Assembly: GCA_020073485.1 (NCBI GenBank)
Contig: JAIQFB010000013.1
Span: 104,045-168,044 of the forward strand
DNA: 64,000 nucleotides
Direction of reading: 5' to 3'
Source of the DNA: Terriglobia bacterium
GTDB taxonomy: Bacteria > Acidobacteriota > Terriglobia > Acidiferrales > UBA7541
Made by a program: the position numbers and the translations under genes. Positions 29,099 through 37,221 of the stretch are shown here, one piece after another (within the stretch, counting starts at the first letter, position 1; every line of letters begins with the position of its first letter). The notes below the pieces were generated by a model, which saw only the letters and a program-made list of their open reading frames with translations, did no database searches and was not told the origin of the DNA.

Positions 29099-30367
29099 TC
29101 AGCGCTGCGTGGTGGAGGCAATCGTCGAGGCTGCTGCGCGCGGTGCGTACTTCGTCTGGATGTAATCGTCGACCAGTTTGCGGAACGCGGCGGAGAGTTC
29201 GTCGTAGTTGCCGTGGAGGGTGACGAACTTCTGGCCGTCGATGTAGACCGGGCAGCTGGGCTCTTCGCCGGTGCCGGGGAGGCTGATGCCGATGTTGGCG
29301 GCTTTGGATTCGCCGGGGCCATTAACGATGCAGCCCATGACGGCGAGGGTCATCTCCTCGACGCCTTCGTATTGCTGCTTCCATTGGGGCATGGAGTCGC
29401 GGATGTAGCCCTGAATGCGTTCGGCGAGTTCCTGAAATGTGGTGCTGGTGGTGCGGCCGCAGCCGGGGCAGGCCGTTACGCTCGGGGCGAACGAACGCAG
29501 GCCGAGCGCCTGCAGCAATTCGCAGGCGGCGTAGACTTCCTCGCGGCGGTCGCCGCCGGGGCGCGGCGTGAGCGAAATGCGAATCGTGTCGCCGATTCCT
29601 TCCTGCAGCAGTACGCCCAGCGCCGCCGCGGACCATACCGTGCCCTTTGTACCCATGCCGGCTTCGGTGAGGCCCAGGTGCAGCGGCTGCTCGGTCTTGC
29701 GCGAAAGGTCGCGGTACACCCGGATTAAGTTTTGCGGCTTGGAGACCTTGCAGGAAATAATGATCTGATCGCGGCGCAGGCCGCACTCGAGCGCGAGTTC
29801 GGTCGATTCGAGGGCGGAAAGAACCATGCAGTTGTTGATGATTTCCTCGGAGCCGAGGCCGAGTTCGCGGTCCGTGTTTTCCTGCATCTTGCGCATGACT
29901 AGTTCTTGATTGAGCGAGCCGCCATTGACGCCGATGCGCACGGGCTTGCCATTGTCGACGGCGACCTTACATATCGTTGCAAATTGTTCGTCGCGGCGCG
30001 CGCCCGCGCCCACGTTGCCGGGATTGATGCGGTATTTATCGAGGGCGCGCGCGCAGCCGGGATACTTGGTGAGCAGGACGTGGCCGTTGTAATGAAAATC
30101 GCCGATGATCGGCGCAGTGCATCCCAGATCGCGCAGGCGCGCGACGATTTCCTCGACCGCCGCCGCCGATTCCGGCATGTTCACGGTGATGCGCACCAGC
30201 TCGGAGCCCGCGTCGGCCAGTTCCTTGCACTGCGTCACGGTTCCGGCGATGTCCGCCGTGTCGGTGTTGGTCATGGACTGCACCACGACGGGCGCGCCGC
30301 CGCCGACCTGATATTGGCCGACTTTGACGCCGATCGTCTTGCGCCGCGTGATGGGAAAAATCTGCAT
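29099..30367 (-). CDS. ispG: 4-hydroxy-3-methylbut-2-en-1-yl diphosphate synthase
   Basis: 422 residues from ATG 30367, preceded by AAGGAT; the longer open frame to 30475 is not needed. IspG (GcpE) reduces MEcPP to HMBPP in the non-mevalonate isoprenoid pathway using a [4Fe-4S] cluster. Family landmarks are [49 protein letters not shown] and [12 protein letters not shown]. The cluster ligands are CPGC (about residues 298 and 301) and the Cys of [11 protein letters not shown] (about 345). Length and motifs are normal for the bacterial form. Transcribed alone. Confidence 0.96.
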   Translation of the reverse strand: MQIFPITRRKTIGVKVGQYQVGGGAPVVVQSMTNTDTADIAGTVTQCKELADAGSELVRITVNMPESAAAVEEIVARLRDLGCTAPIIGDFHYNGHVLLTKYPGCARALDKYRINPGNVGAGARRDEQFATICKVAVDNGKPVRIGVNGGSLNQELVMRKMQENTDRELGLGSEEIINNCMVLSALESTELALECGLRRDQIIISCKVSKPQNLIRVYRDLSRKTEQPLHLGLTEAGMGTKGTVWSAAALGVLLQEGIGDTIRISLTPRPGGDRREEVYAACELLQALGLRSFAPSVTACPGCGRTTSTTFQELAERIQGYIRDSMPQWKQQYEGVEEMTLAVMGCIVNGPGESKAANIGISLPGTGEEPSCPVYIDGQKFVTLHGNYDELSAAFRKLVDDYIQTKYAPRAAASTIASTTQR

Positions 30368-30543
30368 GTGCCGATCCTTATTTGAATTTCCTATCATATC
30401 AGCCCTGAAGCGGCGATCAAAACTCTCTGCGAAGGCGCATCCTAAATCACACTGCAACCAAACGTGCACAATCACCCTTGGCGCCGGAAATCACCATAAG
30501 GGACAGGGATTCAGTGAGATCCCGTTTTGGGACACCGTTTTCC

Positions 30544-30572
30544 TTGCCAAAATTTGGTGTTGTGCGTATATT
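30544..30572 (+). promoter_or_regulatory. Sigma-70-type promoter of the PEGA gene
   Basis: A -35 TTGCCA (30544-30549), 17-base spacer and -10 TATATT (30567-30572), about 32 bases before the ATG of the PEGA protein. Confidence 0.65.
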
Positions 30573-30603
30573 CTTGCTTCATATCGGAACTGGGGGGTGA
30601 ATC

Positions 30604-31272
30604 ATGCGTTACGGTAGCAAGGCTATTTGTGTCTTGAGTCTAGCCGCACTGTTCGGCTCGCTCGGGCTCCACTCGGCCGCTCATGCGCAGGACAATATTA
30701 TGGGGCAGATCCAGTTCATTCCCGCGAACAACGCGATCAAGACCTCTGGCGTGTGGATTGACGGGCAGTACGTGGGGTACGTGGGAGAGTTGGCAGGGCG
30801 GCACAGGCTCCGGCTTCTGCCCGGCGTGCATGACGTGGTGGTGCGGCAGGCGGGATACACCGACTTCAACAAGAAAGCGGTGATCGAGCCGGGGCTTATC
30901 CTGGATATCACCGTCAATCCGGACAAGGACACGAGGTTTGTCTATCCCGAGACAAAATCGAGCTCCCTAGTAACGCTGCAAGTTCAACCGACCAGGGCCG
31001 CCGTGTTCCTGGATGACAATTTTGTGGGCCACGTGGACGAGTACGACGGCTTTCAACGCGGGATGCTGGTCGTACCGGGAAAGCACCGCATCAAGATCGC
31101 TTTGCCGGGCTTTAAGACCATGGAAACCGAAGTGGACTTGCTCCCGCACCAGAAGTTCACGCTCAAGACCGAACTCATGCAAGGCAGCATCGAAGATGCC
31201 GATCCACTGATTCGTACCGACGCGTCGCGCGGCATTGCTTCCGGGAGCGAAGTGGCGCGGTCAACGAAGTAA
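30604..31272 (+). CDS. Secreted protein with two PEGA-like domains
   Basis: 222 residues with a GGGGGGTG ribosome site. A signal peptide (MRYGSKAICVLSLAALFGSL region, cleavage after AHAQ) is followed by two PEGA-type beta modules. The first, about 33-105, contains GVWIDGQYVGYVGELAGRHR and LLPGVHDVVVRQAGYTDFNK. The second, about 122-190, contains AAVFLDDNFVGHVDEYDGFQ and VVPGKHRIKIALPGFKTMET. PEGA domains occur in surface-layer or envelope proteins and may bind other proteins; no enzyme signature is present. It has its own promoter and terminator, so it is a single-gene unit. Confidence 0.88.
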   Translation: MRYGSKAICVLSLAALFGSLGLHSAAHAQDNIMGQIQFIPANNAIKTSGVWIDGQYVGYVGELAGRHRLRLLPGVHDVVVRQAGYTDFNKKAVIEPGLILDITVNPDKDTRFVYPETKSSSLVTLQVQPTRAAVFLDDNFVGHVDEYDGFQRGMLVVPGKHRIKIALPGFKTMETEVDLLPHQKFTLKTELMQGSIEDADPLIRTDASRGIASGSEVARSTK

Positions 31273-31366
31273 CTCTCTCGCCGGGGCAGTTCCGGACCGG
31301 AATGGGAAATTCGCAGCTGTTATTTATTTTGGCTGCAGGGACTGCACGGTACGAATCCATCTTTTC

Positions 31367-31400
31367 AAATGCGGGCTCCAAACGGGGCCCGCATTTTTTA
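31367..31400 (+). terminator. Intrinsic terminator after the PEGA gene
   Basis: Stem ATGCGGGC (31369-31376) with GCCCGCAT (31387-31394), followed by a T-rich run. Confidence 0.88.
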
Positions 31401-31452
31401 TTCAAGGGCCGCACTTTCCCGTCATAGGAGAGGTGAGCGGACCCCGCGATAA

Positions 31453-31929
31453 TTATTCGCGCTTAGCAGTCTGAGCAGGCCATATCAGTGTGCTGACCAG
31501 TACGGCAATCACGATTCCGAAGGAAACCTCAAGAAACCGGTGCAGGGCAGTCACCCAGGGGTTTCCGGGGCGTCCTACCAGCATCACGATGGCGACGGCG
31601 ACTCCCGCCAGCCGGGCGGCCTCCGCAAACCCTAGTAGCGCGCAGAGCAGCACGGTAAGAGCAACGGCCGCGCCAAACGCCCACAGGCTCTGGCCGAAAA
31701 GGGCGGCGAATGCCGCTCCCACACACACTCCGATAGCGGTGCCGACCAGGCGGAATCCGGAGGCTTTCTTCGTCCGGCTGACGTCGGAATACATCACGAT
31801 GATCGCGCTGATGGCCGCCCAGTAGCTTTCCGGAAGATGCAGGAATCGCGCCAGGTAAAGAGACAAAACTGCGGCGAGGCCGGTCTTGGCGGCGTGTTTG
31901 AGGCGCTCGATATTTTTCGAGGAATGGAT
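31453..31929 (-). CDS. Short FUSC/aromatic-acid-exporter-like membrane protein
   Basis: The recognised start is TTG 31866 (137 residues), but family-like sequence continues upstream in frame (HSSKNIERLKHAAKTGLAAV) until a stop at 31945-31947. The only way to include it is a rare ATC start at 31929, which has GAGGAAA upstream, giving 158 residues. It has several membrane helices with the FUSC hallmark YWAAISAIIVMYSDVSRTKK and a second GVAVAIVMLVGRPGNPWVTA stretch. Much shorter than full FUSC exporters and lacking the soluble domain. Located about 30 bases after the HD gene stop, so probably one operon. Substrate unknown. Confidence 0.7.
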   Translation of the reverse strand: MHSSKNIERLKHAAKTGLAAVLSLYLARFLHLPESYWAAISAIIVMYSDVSRTKKASGFRLVGTAIGVCVGAAFAALFGQSLWAFGAAVALTVLLCALLGFAEAARLAGVAVAIVMLVGRPGNPWVTALHRFLEVSFGIVIAVLVSTLIWPAQTAKRE

Positions 31930-31959
31930 GCGGGTTTCCTCAAATCAAGGGCGCAGATC

Positions 31960-32556
31960 TTACGGTGCGCCGGCGGCCTGGGTTCCGCGCAGGCCGAGGG
32001 CATCGGCGGCGCCGCGCATGGCGGCGATGCAGAAGGCGATGTGCTCCTCGATGGGGACGCCCAGCTCTTCGGCGCCCTTGCGAACGTCGTCGCGATTGAC
32101 GCCGCGGGCGAAGGCCTTGTCCTTTAATTTGCGTTTCACGGAGTCGGGCTCCACTTCCAGGATGCTCTTGCTGGGCTTAACCAGGGCGCAGGCGGTGAGG
32201 AAGCCGGCGAGCTCGTCGCAAGCGAATAAAGTGTGCTCGAGCAGAGTCTGGCGCGGGACCGCGCAGTAATCGGCGTGCGTGAGAATCGCGCGAATCATTT
32301 CTTCCGGGTATCCGCGCTCGCGCAGGATGGCTGAGCCGCCGGCGGGGTGTTCCTCGATGGGGCTGTGCGCGTCGTTGGGCCAGCGCTCGTAGTCGAAGTC
32401 GTGCAGCAGGGCGGTGAGGCCCCAAAGTTCCTCGTCGGCGCCGTTTTTTCGGGCGTAGGCGCGAACGCAGGCCTCGACGGCAAGCGCGTGCTTGCGCAGG
32501 CTTTCATTTTGAGTGAATTCGCACAGCAGGTTCCAGGCGTCGGTTCTGGTGGGCAT
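31960..32556 (-). CDS. HD-domain phosphohydrolase-like protein
   Basis: 198 residues from ATG 32556, AGGAG with 5-base spacing. Metal-binding HD signature: an upstream His in RKHALAVEACVRAYARK (about residue 22), LLHDFDYERWPNDAHS (about 50-65) and a later THADYCAVP. This fold hydrolyses nucleotides or phosphoesters; members of this subgroup are often uncharacterised. It ends with a helical acid/lysine-rich part (KSILEVEPDSVKRKLKDKAF) present in related proteins. Followed closely by the FUSC-like gene. Confidence 0.85.
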   Translation of the reverse strand: MPTRTDAWNLLCEFTQNESLRKHALAVEACVRAYARKNGADEELWGLTALLHDFDYERWPNDAHSPIEEHPAGGSAILRERGYPEEMIRAILTHADYCAVPRQTLLEHTLFACDELAGFLTACALVKPSKSILEVEPDSVKRKLKDKAFARGVNRDDVRKGAEELGVPIEEHIAFCIAAMRGAADALGLRGTQAAGAP

Positions 32557-32575
32557 GAGCGCTCCTAGTGCTTTG

Positions 32576-32601
32576 GTAGGACAGGCTGAAGCCTGTCCTA
32601 C
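32576..32601. repeat. Single perfect-stem palindrome (GTAGGACAGGC type)
   Basis: An 11-bp stem GTAGGACAGGC / GCCTGTCCTAC with a TGAA loop, 20 bases upstream of the HD gene start. It is the simplest member of the repeat family. Confidence 0.75.
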
Positions 32602-32779
32602 TGGGGGAGGATACCGTAACTGTCGGGGGAAGCGAAGGCATGAGGATATTTAGGGACTAATGGAATTTCCATTTTGACCGATTTGTACTTTAGCGACGGG
32701 ATTTGGTTCCACTTCCCGGAGAAAACGGGATGCGTGGCGAAAAAAATTAGAACATGCAGACAAAAGCGGAAAAAAGTTC

Positions 32780-32808
32780 TTGACATGGGAGGCGGGTACC
32801 CTCAATAT
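32780..32808 (+). promoter_or_regulatory. Possible promoter of the XRE regulator
   Basis: A perfect -35 TTGACA (32780-32785), 17-base spacer and weak -10 CAATAT (32803-32808), about 80 bases before the start. Rest of the spacer shows nothing recognisable. Confidence 0.4.
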
Positions 32809-32888
32809 GGCGGTCGCGCCAGCTGCTGCCTTCCCCCCGATCGTAGTTCCTTTCATCCGCATGCCGGAATAGTCTGCGAGGAGTACCG

Positions 32889-33560
32889 GTGTCGGAACAA
32901 ACAAATGGTATGAACAACACAAACGGGAACAAGGTCGCCACAGATATAGACCTGGACCGCGAAGTCATACGATGCAAAACCTGCGGGCTTGTGCAGTATC
33001 GCACCCGCACGGGGAATTGCCGCCGGTGCCTGCACCTGCTGCCGCCGAAGGTGGAATTTCTAATTCCTCCTCCCGAGCCGCAGGAGCTTCCGGGCGACGA
33101 CCGGCAACTCTTCGAGAAATGGCCGAACCGCGAGACGGTGGAGAACATAGGGCAGCGTATCCGGCAGTTGCGCGAGTCGCGCGGGATGACGCAGAGCCAA
33201 CTCCAGGCGCGCTCTCGGGTATCCAGGTCGTACCTGTCACGGATCGAAAGCGGGCAGATGACGCCCAGCCTCGGAACGCTGGAAAAGATTTCCGAAGCGC
33301 TTGGCGTCGGCTTGAACCGCTTCTTCGTTCCCGAAACGAACGGCGAAGCCCTTCTGGAAGATCCATTCATCCAGGGGTTGCGGCCGTTCCTACGGCAGCT
33401 CGACTGGGAACAGTGGCAATCGATTCTGAAGCGCCTGGCCGCGATCAGCGACCACGTCTCCAACGGGAATGGGCAGGTGCGTCCGTTAGCACAGCCGCAG
33501 CCCTCCCGCATGGAGCAGTTTGCGCGACGGATGCACCCAGCTGCGATGGGCCACCGTTAG
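32889..33560 (+). CDS. XRE-family regulator with N-terminal zinc ribbon
   Basis: 223 residues from GTG 32889, GAGGAG 5 bases before. An N-terminal putative zinc ribbon has Cys29-x2-Cys32 and Cys44-x2-Cys47 (CKTCG and CRRC). A helix-turn-helix of the Cro/CI type spans about residues 88-145, with IGQRIRQLRESRGMTQSQLQ, SRSYLSRIESGQMTPSLGTL and KISEALGVGLNRFFVP. A C-terminal helical region (about 155-200) may dimerise. Combining a zinc ribbon with an XRE domain is unusual. It has its own putative promoter and a strong terminator, so single-gene transcription. Target unknown. Confidence 0.87.
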   Translation: MSEQTNGMNNTNGNKVATDIDLDREVIRCKTCGLVQYRTRTGNCRRCLHLLPPKVEFLIPPPEPQELPGDDRQLFEKWPNRETVENIGQRIRQLRESRGMTQSQLQARSRVSRSYLSRIESGQMTPSLGTLEKISEALGVGLNRFFVPETNGEALLEDPFIQGLRPFLRQLDWEQWQSILKRLAAISDHVSNGNGQVRPLAQPQPSRMEQFARRMHPAAMGHR

Positions 33561-33591
33561 TCGGGCAATAAGGAAGATATTCAAGGTGTGG

Positions 33592-33628
33592 CGCGAACTC
33601 CCTCGGCAGAGGGAGTTCGCGTCTTTTT
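33592..33628 (+). terminator. Strong intrinsic terminator of the XRE gene
   Basis: Twelve-base-pair stem (33592-33603 with 33610-33621), 6-base loop and a run of T (33623-33627). Confidence 0.92.
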
Positions 33629-33775
33629 GTCCGCGGGCTGCACGGTTCACTCGAAGCGTTCAGCGCAAAAGTACAGCCCGCACACGACGCGGGTATACGG
33701 TGCTGCTCGCAAATTTCCGCGTCGTGTCGCTCCACCATCTGTAAAATTGGAATCGAAAAGTTTGTGGTGTTGCCC

Positions 33776-33854
33776 TTGGCACAGGTTTCCGCCTGTGCCC
33801 GTTTGACTTTGTCCGTACGGAACGAAAACCGCACAGGCGGAAGCCTGTGCCACC
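33776..33854. repeat. Two-armed palindromic repeat element, GCACAGG type
   Basis: Left palindrome about 33778-33799 and right palindrome about 33830-33852, in inverted orientation, with inner ends CGTTT and AAAACCG. Same plan as the elements at 11255, 38513 and 50162 with a different core word. Before it, 33681-33727 holds a hairpin (ACACGACGCGG with CCGCGTCGTGT). Confidence 0.78.
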
Positions 33855-33876
33855 GAATACCTCCCCGCGCAACTTC

Positions 33877-34428
33877 TTACTTCTTTTCAGAGAATTCGCT
33901 CTCCAGCAGGCCGTAATTCTCCAGGTCGACGAATCGATCCCATTTTTTGACGTGCTCGCGTGAGCGGCCTTCGTGGCGCATTCCGATTTTTTCCAGGACG
34001 CGGCCCGAGGCGGCGTTTCCGGCGAAGTGGAAGGCGTAGATTCGGTGCAGCGCGAGGGTTTGAAATCCGAAAGCGACTGCAGCGCGGGCCGCTTCGGTGG
34101 CGTATCCGTTTCCCCAGAACGGGACCCCGATCCAATAACCGAGTTCGGCGCGCTGATGAGCGGGCGTGATGTTCAAGCCCACCCCGCCGCACAACTCGCG
34201 GGTGGCGGAAACGCAAATGGCGAAGGACACGGAGAGCCCCGAGCGGAATTCCTCGGAGGCGCGGGCCAGGAAATTCCGCGCATCCTGCTCGGCGTAGGGA
34301 TGGGGGATGTTCGCGGTCATGGAGGCGATCTCGCGCGCTCCGGCCAGGCGCGCGATTGCTGGGATGTCCGCTTGCTCCAAGGAGCGCAGCAGCAGGCGCG
34401 CGGTTTTTAACTCTTGCGGGGCGGTCAT
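33877..34428 (-). CDS. GNAT acetyltransferase (RimJ/RimL type)
   Basis: 183 residues from ATG 34428. Acetyl-CoA-binding motif A is visible as ELGYWIGVPFWGNGYATEAA (about residues 94-113), followed by LHRIYAFHFAGNAASGRVLE and the C-terminal KIGMRHEGRSREHVKKWDRF. N-terminal TARLLLRSLEQADIPAI is typical of ribosomal-protein N-acetyltransferase-like enzymes, which acetylate protein N-termini, amines or small molecules. The substrate cannot be told. No obvious ribosome site. Not clearly in an operon: the next gene on this strand (glpX) is separated by 150 bases including a repeat. Confidence 0.88.
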   Translation of the reverse strand: MTAPQELKTARLLLRSLEQADIPAIARLAGAREIASMTANIPHPYAEQDARNFLARASEEFRSGLSVSFAICVSATRELCGGVGLNITPAHQRAELGYWIGVPFWGNGYATEAARAAVAFGFQTLALHRIYAFHFAGNAASGRVLEKIGMRHEGRSREHVKKWDRFVDLENYGLLESEFSEKK

Positions 34429-34553
34429 GGGTTTGATTGGTTCTGAATTGTAACGCCTGTCCGCAGCGGAGAAGCGCGCTACATTTCCAAGGCCGGATTC
34501 TCACACAGGATTTTTAGCCCGCCGCGATTTGGGAGCTCTGGCAAAAAAAACCA

Positions 34554-34574
34554 ACAGGCTGAAGCCTGTCCTAC
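34554..34574. repeat. Single palindrome next to the glpX stop
   Basis: ACAGGCTGAAGCCTGT (34554-34569) with a 3' CCTAC extension, ending a few bases downstream (minus-strand sense) of the glpX stop codon at 34579-34581. Confidence 0.7.
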
Positions 34575-34578
34575 TGAT

Positions 34579-35565
34579 CTACGCGAAGCGCACTTTGACG
34601 TCGGGGCGCTTATCCAGGGTCACGGTGTCGACAAAGCGCACCTGGCGCTCGTCGAGCGTGACCACCAGCGACTGCGTGCGGATGCCTTCGCCGAAGAAAC
34701 GCACGCCGCGCAGCAAGCCTCCGTCGGTCACTCCCGTGCACGCAAAAATAATTTTCTGGCCGGGCGCGAGGTCTTCGGTTTTATAAATTCGCTTGCCGTC
34801 CTTGATGCCCATTTTTTCGAGGCGTTCCTGGTGCTCAGGCTTGGAGACCACCAGGCGCGCCAGGATTTCTCCGTTCAGGCAGCGCAAGGCCGCGGCGGTG
34901 AGCACGCCTTCGGGAGCGCCGCCCGTGCCCATCACCACGTGAACGCCGGTGCCGATGACGGCCGCGGAAATGCCAGCGGAGAGGTCGCCATCGCCGATCA
35001 GGCGGATGCGGGCGCCAGCGGCGCGAATGTCCGAGATCAGTTTTTCGTGGCGCGGGCGATCCAGCACCACTACGACCAGGTCTTCGATGTCGCGGTCCAG
35101 GCGCTTGGCGATGGAGCGTAGGTTGTCGGCTACCGGGGCGTCCAGATCCACGGCGCCTTTGCACGACGGGCCAACGATTATTTTTTCCATGTACAGATCG
35201 GGAGCGTGCAGCAAGCCGCCCTTCTCGCTGGCGGCCAGGACGGTGATCGAGCCGGGAGCGCCGGTGGCGCACAGGTTGGTGCCTTCCAGGGGATCGACGG
35301 CGATATCGACGGCGGGAAAATTAAATCCACGGACATGCTGCGCGGCGCCGATTTTTTCACCGATGAAGAGCATGGGAGCATCGTCGCGCTCGCCTTCGCC
35401 GATGACGATGGTGCCGTCCATGGGCACTTCATCCATGACTTTGCGCATGGATTCGACGGCGGCCTGATCGGCTTTGTGGCCGTCGCCCAGGCCCATGGTC
35501 TTGGCCGATGCAATGGCCGCTTTTTCGACGACGCGCAAAAATTCCAGACTCAGTTCGATTTCCAT
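34579..35565 (-). CDS. glpX: Class II fructose-1,6-bisphosphatase
   Basis: 328 residues, full length, starting ATG 35565 after GGGAG. GlpX dephosphorylates fructose 1,6-bisphosphate in gluconeogenesis. Landmarks are [40 protein letters not shown] (metal-binding acidic cluster), the substrate/metal motif [20 protein letters not shown] and [20 protein letters not shown]. Mn-dependent in the family. The stop codon is followed directly by a repeat palindrome. It is transcribed alone. Confidence 0.95.
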   Translation of the reverse strand: MEIELSLEFLRVVEKAAIASAKTMGLGDGHKADQAAVESMRKVMDEVPMDGTIVIGEGERDDAPMLFIGEKIGAAQHVRGFNFPAVDIAVDPLEGTNLCATGAPGSITVLAASEKGGLLHAPDLYMEKIIVGPSCKGAVDLDAPVADNLRSIAKRLDRDIEDLVVVVLDRPRHEKLISDIRAAGARIRLIGDGDLSAGISAAVIGTGVHVVMGTGGAPEGVLTAAALRCLNGEILARLVVSKPEHQERLEKMGIKDGKRIYKTEDLAPGQKIIFACTGVTDGGLLRGVRFFGEGIRTQSLVVTLDERQVRFVDTVTLDKRPDVKVRFA

Positions 35566-35869
35566 TCGATCTCCCGACTCTCTGGATTTCTCAATCCGGC
35601 GCGCGTGTGCATGCGGGTCACGCGCGCGACATCACCCGAAACTTGACCTATCCTAAACTAAACCGGACATTGCAACCAGCGGCTTCGACAGGATTTTTCC
35701 ACAATGTGGCAGGAAACATTTCATTTTCATTCAGAGGGAATCGTCCCTCTGCTTCCCGAACCGCATGTCACGGAGAGGCCTCTATAAGACCGGTGCACAA
35801 TGGCGTCTTCCGATTTTGTTGAGGGCGTTCCCGGCGAAACTTCCATTTTTAGGGCGGGCAGTTTTTTGC

Positions 35870-37159
35870 TTAGGGCAACGGCTGGATCACGGTGTTCACC
35901 AGGTTTGGATTGTCGAATGCGGTCTGGTCGCCGGGTTTTCCGCCGGATACGGGGAGCAGGCGGGCGCTCAGGGGCTTGGATAATTTCACGGAAAGAGTGG
36001 CAACGTCGCCGAGGATGCGGGCGAGTTGATCCGGTGTGACGTCGCCGGGCAGGGGAATGGTATCGAGCCCGGTGCCGCACACGGAGGAGTAGGCGAGCAA
36101 CTGATCCATGGTGAGCGCGCCTTCGCCCCAAAGTTGCGCGAGGCGCGTGTCTTCGAGAACCGGCATCATCACTCCCGAGTAGCCCACTTTCGTCACGGCT
36201 ATATCGCGCAACGCCGCGGTAATCGTGGCCACCGCGGTGAGTGTGCCGCTGGTGCCGAATCTTCCGCCGGAAAATCCCGCGGTGGCCGATCCGATGGATG
36301 CGTTTTTCATGGGCGCGGGAGAAAGATCCAGTCCCATGTAGGCCCAACCGGTCTGTTGATCGATCTTGCCGGCGATGTCCGCGATGGCCATGGCGTGCAT
36401 GCCGAGCTCGGCGATCAGCGCCTGGCGCGTGGCTTCCGGGTCGCGCTTCACGGCCATCACGGCGGCGACTACGTTCGCGGATTCGAGGCCGATGGCGAAC
36501 TGATGTCCCAGGCCCTGGTGAAAGGCGGCGGGAAAGAACGGCGTGTATGCCGGGACGCTCGCGATGCCCGCGAACCGGAAATTGCCGAGGCCCTGCGCGG
36601 TGTGGTCCTCAAGATATTTGATGACGTCGGCGGCGGCGCGCACGGCTTTCCAGTGGACGCCGTCGCTTCCGGCGATGACGACGCTGCCGGAGATGTTGCT
36701 GGTCTGCGCGAGAATTTCGGCGAGCTGCTGCGCCTGCGCGGAGTTGTCCTTTTCGGTCATCAACGCGGGGCCGATGGCGAGCATGACATTTTCTTTTGTT
36801 GCGAGAGCGTCGAGGTCGTGGAAGAGCGCGGCTGCGGCCGGCATGGACATTCCGGCGGTGTATTCGGGAAAAGGCTGCGTGGAGATGCGGATGGTCTGCA
36901 CCTGGTAGCCGGCGAGTTCAAAGCGCGCTTTGGCGTTGCGCAGCATGGCCACGGTGTCGGCGAATTGCTGCTTGTAATCGGCGGGATCCAGGCGGACGAA
37001 TGCAGTGATAGTGCGGACTTTGGGTTTTTCCTGCGCGGATGCGGGTGCGGAGAGGGAAGCGAGCAGGAAGACCGCCAGGAAAAAGGCATTTGCGGCGAAG
37101 GGAATCGCAAATTTGAAATTTGAAATTTCAAATAGGGGATTGCCGGTGTGGCGGAGCAT
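35870..37159 (-). CDS. DUF711 (UPF0210-like) family protein with a signal peptide
   Basis: 429 residues from ATG 37159, AGGAGGG 5 bases before. The N-terminal 45 residues contain FFLAVFLLASLSAPASAQEK, a clear signal peptide, so the protein is exported. The mature part has the DUF711 features VRTITAFVRLDPADYKQQFA, TMEVD-like repeats replaced by LFHDLDALATKENVMLAIGP and GWAYMGLDLSPAPMKNASIG. It continues TVCGTGLDTIPLPG-like (VCGTGLDTIPLPGDV) near the C-terminus. DUF711 proteins are, as I know them, cytosolic, so export is unusual. The signal peptide segment contains a short AT-rich direct repeat (37109-37132) in frame. Lies 62 bases downstream of the acyl-CoA dehydrogenase on the same strand. 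No function known. Confidence 0.83.
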   Translation of the reverse strand: MLRHTGNPLFEISNFKFAIPFAANAFFLAVFLLASLSAPASAQEKPKVRTITAFVRLDPADYKQQFADTVAMLRNAKARFELAGYQVQTIRISTQPFPEYTAGMSMPAAAALFHDLDALATKENVMLAIGPALMTEKDNSAQAQQLAEILAQTSNISGSVVIAGSDGVHWKAVRAAADVIKYLEDHTAQGLGNFRFAGIASVPAYTPFFPAAFHQGLGHQFAIGLESANVVAAVMAVKRDPEATRQALIAELGMHAMAIADIAGKIDQQTGWAYMGLDLSPAPMKNASIGSATAGFSGGRFGTSGTLTAVATITAALRDIAVTKVGYSGVMMPVLEDTRLAQLWGEGALTMDQLLAYSSVCGTGLDTIPLPGDVTPDQLARILGDVATLSVKLSKPLSARLLPVSGGKPGDQTAFDNPNLVNTVIQPLP

Positions 37160-37221
37160 CTGGCCCTCCTGGAAATACAGGCTTCGGAATGACAACCAAG
37201 AGCAAATTCCCCCCCCGCCCG

